Made by a program: the position numbers and the translations under genes. Shown here piece after piece: positions 1 through 7,453 of a stretch of 44,495 nucleotides of DNA (the first letter of the stretch is position 1; every line of letters starts with the position of its first letter). This DNA comes from Bacteroidales bacterium. Lineage in GTDB: Bacteria > Bacteroidota > Bacteroidia > Bacteroidales > VadinHA17. Below the pieces are notes generated by a model. The model was not told where the DNA came from. It saw nothing but the letters and a program-made list of their open reading frames with translations, and did no database searches. The stretch spans positions 143,241-187,735 of the forward strand of contig JAGPFZ010000001.1 of NCBI GenBank assembly GCA_018056245.1, given 5' to 3'.

Positions 1-1446
1 GGTCTGCCTGAATCTCTCATCTCGGCTGCAGCCCTCGAAGCAAAGAATCAGGGCCTCGAAGGCAAATGGGTCTTTACTACAAAGAGACCAAGTATTTTTC
101 CGTTTCTTACATATTCCAAGAACAGAGAAAAAAGAAAGGAAATATTTACTGCTTATATTATGCGGGGGAACAACGGGAATGAATTTGACAACAATGAGAT
201 TCTTTCCGAAATCGTAAAACTGAGAGCTGAACGTGCAAAACTTCTCGGTTATAAAAACCATTCCTCATTTGTGCTTGAGCAGGCAATGGCGAAGACTCCT
301 GAAAATGTGTTTAACCTTCTTGATAACCTGTGGGAAAAATCAATAAAAATGGCAATACGAGAGCGCGACGAACTGCAGAGGATTGCAGATGCAGAAGAAA
401 GTAAAATCAAAATTGAACCGTGGGACTGGTGGTATTATGCCGAAAAAGTTAGAAAAGCAAAATATGATCTCGATGATAATGAACTGAGAAGATATTTCAG
501 TCTTGAGAATGTTTTGAATGGAGCTTTAGAAGTGGCAAACAGACTTTACGGAATAACGTTCAACCGGCTGGAGGATGTGCCATTGCCTCATCCTGATGCG
601 ATGGCTTATGAAGTAAAGGAGCACGACGGGAGTCATACCGGAGTGTTGTACTTTGACTTCTATCCGCGCGACAGCAAACAGCAAGGAGGGTGGTGCGGGA
701 CATACCGTAACCATTATATTGAAAAAGGGAAAGAAATAAAACCGGTGGTAACCACTGTTTTTAATTTCACCGCTCCGGCAAATGACACGCCTGCACTTCT
801 AAGTCTTGAAGAAGTTACAACATTGTTTCATGAATTCGGACATGCGCTTGAATTTCTCTTTAACAAAGCAACCTATAACACTACTTTTGTAGCACAAGAC
901 TTTGTGGAACTTCCTTCCCAGATTATGGAACACTGGGCAACCGAACCCGAAGTTTTAAAAGTGTATGCCAGACACTTTAAAACAGGGGAAATAATACCTG
1001 ATTCTCTAATCGAAAAAATCAAAAACAGTAAATATTTTAACCAGGGATTCGAAACAACCGAACTGCTTGCTGCCTCATATCTTGATATGGCATATCATAC
1101 TCTTGTCGCACCGGTTGATATTAATATACAGGAATTTGAAAGGGAGTATTTTAAGAAAATCGGATTGATACCTGAAATAGTTTCAAGATATAGAAGCACT
1201 TATTTCCTTCATATAGTGGACGGTTATGATTCGGGTTACTACGGATACATATGGGCTGCGGTCCTCGATAATGACGCATACGAGAAATTCAGGGAGAAAG
1301 GAATTTTTGACAGAGCTACAGCAGAATTATTCCGGAAAAGCATACTCGAGAAAGACGGCACCATAGATCCGATGCAGATGTATATTAATTTCCGTGGACG
1401 TGAACCATCTATCGAGCCGTTGCTTAAAAACAGAGGTTTGATATAA
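1..1446 (+). CDS. M3 family oligopeptidase (Dcp-like), 3' part
   Basis: The reading frame is open from the first base, so the gene begins upstream of the window; the ATG at 160 is internal. The visible part is 481 residues of a family normally near 700. It shows the zinc motif HEFGH at fragment residues 277-281 (bases 829-843) and the third zinc ligand Glu303 in DFVELPSQ, both hallmarks of M3A metallopeptidases. The preceding RGNNGNEFDN stretch and the HWATEP segment are closest to bacterial peptidyl-dipeptidase Dcp, which removes dipeptides from peptide C-termini. The spacing from first His to Glu (26 residues) is slightly shorter than the 29 of thimet oligopeptidase. No signal peptide can be judged because the N-terminus is missing. 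Dcp against oligopeptidase A is not settled. Confidence 0.9.
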   Translation, partial: GLPESLISAAALEAKNQGLEGKWVFTTKRPSIFPFLTYSKNREKRKEIFTAYIMRGNNGNEFDNNEILSEIVKLRAERAKLLGYKNHSSFVLEQAMAKTPENVFNLLDNLWEKSIKMAIRERDELQRIADAEESKIKIEPWDWWYYAEKVRKAKYDLDDNELRRYFSLENVLNGALEVANRLYGITFNRLEDVPLPHPDAMAYEVKEHDGSHTGVLYFDFYPRDSKQQGGWCGTYRNHYIEKGKEIKPVVTTVFNFTAPANDTPALLSLEEVTTLFHEFGHALEFLFNKATYNTTFVAQDFVELPSQIMEHWATEPEVLKVYARHFKTGEIIPDSLIEKIKNSKYFNQGFETTELLAASYLDMAYHTLVAPVDINIQEFEREYFKKIGLIPEIVSRYRSTYFLHIVDGYDSGYYGYIWAAVLDNDAYEKFREKGIFDRATAELFRKSILEKDGTIDPMQMYINFRGREPSIEPLLKNRGLI

Positions 1447-1775
1447 TGCTGGAAATCGGATAGCTCGACTGGTAATTCAGTATTACTTAAATGCTTTTTC
1501 GATTGTTTCAAGCAGAATAATAGGAGTTTCCTCCATTTAAAGCATTTATTTAAGCTAGAAATTGACCGGAAGAAATATAGTTTTAATCAATAATTTTATT
1601 TTTCACTACGGATTGCACGGATTTACACGGAAATAAAAGAGTTAATCCGTGTGACTATTGGTAAATTTTTATAATGTTTCCTCTGCTAAATTTACATAAA
1701 TTCTCATATAATAATTAAATATCTTATTTTTAAAATAAAATTTAATATTTGTTGATAAACTTAAAATGTCTGACT
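1447..1775. other. Gene-free spacer with inverted repeats
   Basis: This AT-rich spacer separates the M3 peptidase from the hexosaminidase. It holds a perfect 10-base inverted repeat, TAAATGCTTT at 1488-1497 and AAAGCATTTA at 1539-1548. The 41-base loop contains a smaller GGAG/CTCC hairpin. Further on, CACGGATT (1616-1623) and AATCCGTG (1644-1651) form a second inverted repeat in a stretch of repeated ACGGATT words. No ORF or RNA family was recognised. The first structure could end the peptidase transcript, but it lacks a clear T tract. Confidence 0.4.
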
Positions 1776-3437
1776 ATGAAAAATATCTGTTCTCTTTTGT
1801 TTTTTGTTTTATTAGTCCTGTGTGGATGCAGTAAAGGTAGTTCTGGAAGTGATGAGCCAAACGTATATGCTATTATTCCTGCACCTGTATCTATTCAGGA
1901 ACTTCCAGGAAAGTTTACATTTGGTCAGAAAGCTCAGATAATTGTTTCACCTCTCAATAAGGAAACAAAATTATCTGCAGATTTTCTAGGTTTATTGATA
2001 AATAACGCATTAGGTTTTACTCCTGCAGTGAAGGAAGGGGGAAAAGCAGCTAAAGGTTCGGTTTTTATGGCTATTGATACTGCTGTAAAAAATGTAGAGA
2101 GCTATACGATCTCGGTTGAGAAGAATAAGATTATTGTGAAGGCGGGAGGCCCGGCAGGACTTTTCTTTGCCGTGCAGACTATAAGGCAGTTGATGCCTCC
2201 TGAAGTGGAAAAACCTTTCAGTGGAACGGCAGTTAGTCTTACTGTTCCATGTTGCGAGATAAAAGATGAGCCGAGGTTTGTTTACAGAGGCATGCACCTC
2301 GATGTAGTGCGTCATATGTTTCCTATCGAGACTATCAAAAAGTATATTGATCTTCTGGCTCTCCATAAAATGAATTATTTCCACTGGCATCTTACTGACG
2401 ATCAGGGCTGGAGAATCGAGATAAAGAAATATCCGAAACTGACCGAAGTCGGAGCTTTCAGGAAAGAGACTATCGTAGGTCATGCCGGAAGAAAACCGCG
2501 GGTTTATGACGGCAAACCGTATGGAGGATTCTATACTCAGGAAGAAATAAAGGACGTCATAAATTATGCAGCATCAAAATTCATCACTGTCATACCTGAA
2601 ATAGAAATGCCCGGTCATGCACTTGCAGCTCTTGCTTCATATCCTGAACTATCATGTACTGGTGGGCCTTTTGAAGTGGCAAAGAGTTGGGGTATTTTTG
2701 AAGATGTATTCTGTGCAGGGAAAGAAGAAACTTTCAAATTCCTTGAAGATGTTCTGTCGGAAGTAGCTGATCTTTTCCCATCTGAGTACATTCATATTGG
2801 AGGCGATGAATGCCCGAAGACAAGATGGCAAAAGTGTCCTCAATGTCAGAGAAGGATAAAAGTGGAAGGCTTGAAGGATGAACGTGAACTTCAGAGTTAT
2901 TTTATTAAAAGAATAGAGAAGTTTGTCACTTCGTTAGGTAAAAGAATAATCGGATGGGATGAAATTCTTGAAGGAGGACTTCCGCCTCAGGCTACCGTTA
3001 TGTCGTGGAGAGGAATTGAAGGCGGCATAGAGGCTGCAAAACAAAACCATGATGTTATAATGACACCTACGAGGTATATGTATTTGGACTATTATCAGGC
3101 CGAACCAGATAATGAGCCCCTTGCAATAGGAGGATACGTACCTCTCGAAACGGTTTATTCTTTTAATCCCGAATTCGGGGAATTGACAGAAGAACAGCAG
3201 AAGCATATACTTGGCGTGCAGGGCAATATATGGACGGAATATATAGCAACACCTGAACATCTTGAATATATGGCATGTCCGAGAATGTTTGCTGTAAGTG
3301 AAGTGGGATGGACTCAGGCATCAAAGAAAGATTTTGAAGATTTTCTGGCCCGATTTCAGGTGCAGCGCAAAAGGTATGACGCTCTAAATATAAATTATTT
3401 TAAAGGTGAGTATCGCAATACAAGATTAAGGAAGTAA
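1776..3437 (+). CDS. Beta-N-acetylhexosaminidase, GH20, lipoprotein
   Basis: A 553-residue exo-glycosidase predicted to release terminal GlcNAc or GalNAc from glycans. The start is the ATG at 1776, because a lipoprotein signal follows directly: a hydrophobic stretch, then LCGC with Cys18 as the lipidated residue. The TTG start at 1749 would put nine extra residues in front. An N-terminal GH20b-type alpha/beta domain precedes the TIM barrel, which opens at YRGMHLDVVRH. The catalytic pair is Asp344-Glu345 in HIGGDE (from base 2793), the substrate-assisted mechanism signature of GH20. The DDQGWR segment is also typical. There is no acidic run after the lipid Cys, so surface exposure is uncertain. 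It stands alone, with no SusC/SusD partner nearby. Substrate is unknown. Confidence 0.92.
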   Translation: MKNICSLLFFVLLVLCGCSKGSSGSDEPNVYAIIPAPVSIQELPGKFTFGQKAQIIVSPLNKETKLSADFLGLLINNALGFTPAVKEGGKAAKGSVFMAIDTAVKNVESYTISVEKNKIIVKAGGPAGLFFAVQTIRQLMPPEVEKPFSGTAVSLTVPCCEIKDEPRFVYRGMHLDVVRHMFPIETIKKYIDLLALHKMNYFHWHLTDDQGWRIEIKKYPKLTEVGAFRKETIVGHAGRKPRVYDGKPYGGFYTQEEIKDVINYAASKFITVIPEIEMPGHALAALASYPELSCTGGPFEVAKSWGIFEDVFCAGKEETFKFLEDVLSEVADLFPSEYIHIGGDECPKTRWQKCPQCQRRIKVEGLKDERELQSYFIKRIEKFVTSLGKRIIGWDEILEGGLPPQATVMSWRGIEGGIEAAKQNHDVIMTPTRYMYLDYYQAEPDNEPLAIGGYVPLETVYSFNPEFGELTEEQQKHILGVQGNIWTEYIATPEHLEYMACPRMFAVSEVGWTQASKKDFEDFLARFQVQRKRYDALNINYFKGEYRNTRLRK

Positions 3438-3459
3438 GGATAACATAAGTAAAAAATCG

Positions 3460-3510
3460 AAGCCGGTCAGCATCGGTATAAAAAATATAACTGACCGGCT
3501 TTAACTTTTT
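3460..3510. terminator. Bidirectional rho-independent terminator
   Basis: A perfect 11-base stem, AAGCCGGTCAG (3460-3470) and CTGACCGGCTT (3491-3501), encloses a 20-base loop between two convergent genes. On the plus strand it is followed by TAACTTTTT, and on the minus strand by CGATTTTTT. The stem touches the stop codon of the minus-strand acetyltransferase. Confidence 0.85.
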
Positions 3511-4019
3511 ATTAATTGGAACATATGCTCATCGAGATAGCCATCATTGGTTTTTATCCAATCTTTTTTTATCCCTGTTTCCTGGAAACCGAATTTCTTA
3601 AATAATTGCATGCTTTCGATATTATTTGAAAGTATGTTGCAATATAGCTGGTGTAGATGGAGTGTATTGAAGCTGTAATCAATCAGGCATCTGAGAGCCA
3701 TAGATGCACAACCTTTATTGCGGTAATTTTCATCGGCAATAAGTATCCCAACTTCTGCGCGTTTATGAAAAGGATCGAAATTAAAAAGGTCGATTGTACC
3801 AATGGTCTTTTTTGTTTCAATATGATCAATCATCATTCGTAACTGTCCGACTTCGAAAATGCTACGATGGGCGTTCTCAATATATTTTTTTAGGAGGTAT
3901 TTCGAGTAAGGTACTATAGTATTGCTTATCAACCAGTAATTACTGTTGTTTTCCCACTCATATAGCAGTTCCAGATCTTCAGGTTCTACAGCCCTAAGGT
4001 TGATTTCTTCATATTTCAT
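3501..4019 (-). CDS. GNAT family N-acetyltransferase (RimJ/RimL-SpeG type)
   Basis: A 172-residue single-domain acetyltransferase. The opening LRAVEPEDLELLYEWENN is the usual N-terminus of the Acetyltransf_3 branch that includes ribosomal-protein acetyltransferases and spermidine acetyltransferase SpeG. The acetyl-CoA loop appears as YRNKGCA near residue 105 and the late beta strand as NIESMQLFKKFGF. The substrate cannot be read from the sequence. It lies 39 bases downstream of the SPOR/PD40 gene on the same strand and could be co-transcribed, although TAAAAGTA at 4041-4048 (TACTTTTA on the minus strand) is a one-mismatch -7 element of its own. Confidence 0.88.
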   Translation of the reverse strand: MKYEEINLRAVEPEDLELLYEWENNSNYWLISNTIVPYSKYLLKKYIENAHRSIFEVGQLRMMIDHIETKKTIGTIDLFNFDPFHKRAEVGILIADENYRNKGCASMALRCLIDYSFNTLHLHQLYCNILSNNIESMQLFKKFGFQETGIKKDWIKTNDGYLDEHMFQLIKS

Positions 4020-4058
4020 AGGATAATTCAGATAAAATGTTAAAAGTATTTCAAGTAT

Positions 4059-5978
4059 TCATTTTGTAATTTTCTTAACAAATATTTCGGATGGATAGCC
4101 TTTCATTATCAGTTCTTCTCTTCTTGCAAGTGCTTCCTCCTTGGTTGAAAATTCGCCTGTGGTATATCTGTAGAATTTGTCCTCATCGTTATACATGACT
4201 TTTATGTCGTTAATATGTTTGAAATAGCTGACATCAACAGGATTATGCAAAGCCATTACCTGTACTGTATAATATAGCACTTCCGAATCTTTGACGCTTG
4301 TATCTTCAAGATCTGACACTTTCATATCCTTCACAAGAATTGCACTGTCAATAGACTTAGCTGAGGGAATACGTGACAAATCAATTTTTTCATAAACAAC
4401 CGGTTCAGGTTCTTTTTTAAGTATAATGTTGAGTGTTATCAGATCAGATGGAACGTTTTTGTCGAGAAGTGTATCAATATATTGCGTAATGCACTTGTTG
4501 CCGGTAAAAATTAATCTATAATGACCTGGAGATGCATTGATTGAATAATTTCCGGATCCTTCTATAGGTGATATTATATTAATAGTATCGCCGGTCAGAA
4601 GGTCAACAAAGTAAATTATATTACTTGAATCCGGCAAGGCGAGGGAATCGGAAAGAGTTACCGTTCCGGTTATTTTGAATATCTGGTCGAAGGCCGGCCC
4701 GTTGAAAGAAAGATAATGAATCTCTTTTCTCTTGTAATCGGTCGAGATCGAATAATAGGCATTAAGTCCGTTGTTGAAAGGCGTGAAAAACCTGTTGTCA
4801 TCGGTCGTATTTATAGGGTATCCGAGATTTTCAGGTATTCCCCATACATCGCCCCTTTTTATACTTTTGAAAATGTCATATCCCCCCATCGAGTTATGTC
4901 CTTCTGAGGCGAAAAAAAGTATCGTATCGCTGATTGTAATAAAAGGAGTATCTTCATTAAATGGTGTGTTTATTTCTTTCGGAAGTATTTTTGGCATTCC
5001 CCATTCGCCCGATGCATTCTTCTCAGAGATATATATGTCGAGATCGTTACCGTCTTCTCTGTTACTTGTAAAAAAAAGTTTTTTGCCGTCGACAGAAACA
5101 GAGGCATGAGATTCGTAATATTTGGTATTTATATTCTTATTCAGTTTCTTAATAGGGCTCCATTTGCCGTCTTTCCATGTAGTTGAATATATATTACCGT
5201 CTTTCATATCGTCCTTGTAAAGGAATAATTCGCTACCGTCGTAATTAAGTGCGCATGTAGAACAATCTTCGCCTGCATTTATTTCGAAAGTAATCTCAAT
5301 CGGAGGCTGCCATTTGCCCCGTTCTCTTTTTGAATAAAATATTGCATTTGAAAGTCCACGTTGTTCTGTATAGGCAATTGTATTACCGTCAAAACTAACT
5401 ACCGGATTATCATTAATTGAACCCTGGCTGAAATCGGCAGGAAGTTTTTCTTTATCAAAAGAGACAGGATTTTCCTGAAATTTCATTGCATTTTTGCATG
5501 CCTGTATTTCCTGGTCGACAAATTCAATATTATGCATTTCACCTTTCAATGGTGATTCTTTTACAAGCTTTTGAAATACCTGAAAGGTGTTAATAGCTTT
5601 TTCGATTTCATTATTTACCATATATGCCTTGCCAAGAGAGAAATAGGCATCGAGTGGAGCTCTTTTTTCTTTTAAAAGATGACTTTTTGCATCATAGCTG
5701 ACATTTTTAACAGCTTTTTCAAGAAATTCCAGAGCTTTTGTTTTTTCATCCGGTATATTAAGATAACAATTTCCTATCTTGTAAAGTATGTTACAATTGT
5801 CGGGTTCAAAGGCTAAAACTGACAAATAAATAGGATTGGCAAGTTCGTATTCCTCAAAGAGGTAGTGAGATTCTGCCTGTGTGAACATGGCTTCCAGTTC
5901 TTTTTTCGACTGAGGGAATACTGCTATTCCGATTTGTAACAATATCACTATAAAAAGCCAGCTCCTTAAATTTTTCAT
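4059..5978 (-). CDS. TPR and PD40 propeller protein with SPOR-like C-terminus
   Basis: A 639-residue exported protein, first of three adjacent paralogs. The chosen start gives a clean signal peptide (MKNLRSWLFIVILLQIGIAV, ending FPQS). The longer start at 6005 would lie inside the promoter element at 6003-6010 and is unlikely. After the signal come TPR-like helices to about residue 150. PD40 beta-propeller strands follow, with the family pattern NINTKYYESHASVS, LDIYIS and GGYDIF. Next is a short beta-sandwich resembling a carboxypeptidase-regulatory fold. The C-terminal 71 residues (569-639, starting YYTVQV and containing YRYTTGEFSTKEEALA) resemble a SPOR domain, which binds denuded peptidoglycan. 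A periplasmic role at the cell wall is inferred. The OmpA domain of PorE-type proteins is absent, so the SPOR-like end may take its place. Confidence 0.8.
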   Translation of the reverse strand: MKNLRSWLFIVILLQIGIAVFPQSKKELEAMFTQAESHYLFEEYELANPIYLSVLAFEPDNCNILYKIGNCYLNIPDEKTKALEFLEKAVKNVSYDAKSHLLKEKRAPLDAYFSLGKAYMVNNEIEKAINTFQVFQKLVKESPLKGEMHNIEFVDQEIQACKNAMKFQENPVSFDKEKLPADFSQGSINDNPVVSFDGNTIAYTEQRGLSNAIFYSKRERGKWQPPIEITFEINAGEDCSTCALNYDGSELFLYKDDMKDGNIYSTTWKDGKWSPIKKLNKNINTKYYESHASVSVDGKKLFFTSNREDGNDLDIYISEKNASGEWGMPKILPKEINTPFNEDTPFITISDTILFFASEGHNSMGGYDIFKSIKRGDVWGIPENLGYPINTTDDNRFFTPFNNGLNAYYSISTDYKRKEIHYLSFNGPAFDQIFKITGTVTLSDSLALPDSSNIIYFVDLLTGDTINIISPIEGSGNYSINASPGHYRLIFTGNKCITQYIDTLLDKNVPSDLITLNIILKKEPEPVVYEKIDLSRIPSAKSIDSAILVKDMKVSDLEDTSVKDSEVLYYTVQVMALHNPVDVSYFKHINDIKVMYNDEDKFYRYTTGEFSTKEEALARREELIMKGYPSEIFVKKITK

Positions 5979-6002
5979 CCTGATGATAGCAAACATTTCA
6001 GA

Positions 6003-6010
6003 CAAATATA
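6003..6010 (-). promoter_or_regulatory. Bacteroidota -7 element, TATATTTG
   Basis: The minus strand reads TATATTTG, a perfect match to TAnnTTTG, 24 bases before the ATG at 5978. No good -33 element was found at the expected distance. It argues for the shorter start of the downstream gene. Confidence 0.5.
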
Positions 6011-6044
6011 AAAAAAATTGATATAAACCTTATGATTTACAGAA

Positions 6045-7325
6045 TTATTTGGGATTTAAAATTATGTGGTATATAGCTTCTTTGGATTTTCCTTCGGCTT
6101 CACGTAAAATAGACATATATAATGAGTTGTCTTTTTCTGAAGGAGTAAAGAATATGTTGTCATCTGGTGTATTCAGAGGATATCCGATATTTTCAGGTGT
6201 GTTCCATGTGCCATTTGGATTTTTGGTTGTCATGAAGATATCGTATCCGCCCATGTTTTCATGACCCTGCGAAGAGAAGAAAAGTGTTTGTCCGCCATTG
6301 ATGGGTGTCGGCCGATCTTCATTAAATGGTGTATTAATAATTGGTCCTATGTTTGCTGCAGGGCCCCAGTCATCTTTTTCCTTATATGAGATATAGATAT
6401 CGAGTCCACCAAATCCTCCCGGCCTGTCAGAAGAAAAAACGATTGATTTCTCGTCATCTGTAATGTATGCTTGCGATTCCCAGTATTTAGTGTTTATATT
6501 TTTGTTCAGTTTAACAGGTTCCGACCATGTTTTCCCATTAAATACTGACATAAAAATGTCGCTATTGAAGAGATCGTTTCTTGAAAAAAGGAGTCTTTTG
6601 CCGTCGGCTGAAAGTGATGATACAAAAATTTGACCTTCAGGTTTAAGATATGGAGTGATATTTTCCGGTTCACTCCATACACCATTTTTGTTTATGGAGC
6701 ACATAACTGCATTGTAAAAGGGCAGTGTGGTCATAAATATAAATGTCTTTCCGTCGGCAGAAATAACCGGATTGAAATTCTCTTTGTTATCATCCATAGG
6801 GATACCTGAAGGTTCAATTCGGTGGTTGACAGGGTGGGCAATCATTTTTTTTGCATTATCACACGTATTGATGAGATGATCAATAAAATCCAGATTTTCC
6901 CTGTCGTTTGAAAGGAGTGTCTCACGGTATTTCAGATAAGCTTCTTTGGCCCTGTCGAACTTGTAATTCACCCGATATGCGTTTCCAAGTTGAAAGTACG
7001 CATCATAAGGGGCAGTGACCTGGAGTATTGTACCCTCTTTGTGTCTGGAAGATGTTTGTAATACAGCTTTTTCAAGATATGGCACCGACATGTTCTTTTT
7101 ACCGTTAATATTCAGGTAACAAACGCCAATTCTGTAAGCCAGGTTTGCATTATCCTGCATTTGATCAAACAGCGACAGATAAATAGGTAGTGCATCGTTA
7201 TATGAACCAGACATGAAAAAGTATTCTGCTTCAAGGAATTGTTCCTGCATAGCTTTTAAATCCTGTCCGAAAGCAGAGATAGAAAAAGTAGCAACTGTAA
7301 AAGAAATTATAATTTTTTTGAGCAT
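6045..7325 (-). CDS. TPR and PD40 propeller protein, short form
   Basis: A 426-residue exported protein, second of the paralog trio. The start chosen is the ATG at 7325, which gives a standard signal peptide ending ISAFGQ; the ORF extends to 7382, but that adds an unusual second hydrophobic stretch. The region up to about residue 150 is TPR-like (LEAEYFFMSGSYNDALPIYLSLF). The rest is PD40 propeller with the shared NINTKYWESQAYIT, GGLDIYISYKEKDDWGPAANIGP and GGYDIFMTT blades. The protein stops soon after the last blade (VGYPLN-like block, then EAIYHIILNPK), so it lacks any C-terminal module found in its two neighbours. It sits 66 bases upstream of the SPOR-bearing paralog. A scaffold or adaptor role in the periplasm is inferred only. 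Confidence 0.8.
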   Translation of the reverse strand: MLKKIIISFTVATFSISAFGQDLKAMQEQFLEAEYFFMSGSYNDALPIYLSLFDQMQDNANLAYRIGVCYLNINGKKNMSVPYLEKAVLQTSSRHKEGTILQVTAPYDAYFQLGNAYRVNYKFDRAKEAYLKYRETLLSNDRENLDFIDHLINTCDNAKKMIAHPVNHRIEPSGIPMDDNKENFNPVISADGKTFIFMTTLPFYNAVMCSINKNGVWSEPENITPYLKPEGQIFVSSLSADGKRLLFSRNDLFNSDIFMSVFNGKTWSEPVKLNKNINTKYWESQAYITDDEKSIVFSSDRPGGFGGLDIYISYKEKDDWGPAANIGPIINTPFNEDRPTPINGGQTLFFSSQGHENMGGYDIFMTTKNPNGTWNTPENIGYPLNTPDDNIFFTPSEKDNSLYMSILREAEGKSKEAIYHIILNPK

Positions 7326-7416
7326 ACACTTGTATTTGTTCAGTAAAAGTAAAAAAATCATAAACAATTTGATACTTTTCACATAATTTAAAGGATAAAT
7401 ATAATAAATTATACGT

Positions 7417-7444
7417 AAAAGGGGCTTTAAAGTTTCAGCCCCTT
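7417..7444 (-). terminator. Terminator hairpin between PD40 paralogs
   Basis: On the minus strand, AAGGGGCT (7444-7437) and AGCCCCTT (7426-7419) form a perfect 8-base stem with a 10-base loop, ending in TTTT. It lies just after the stop of the long PD40 gene. The T run is short, so it may only attenuate transcription into the next paralog. Confidence 0.55.
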
Positions 7445-7453
7445 ATAATACAA

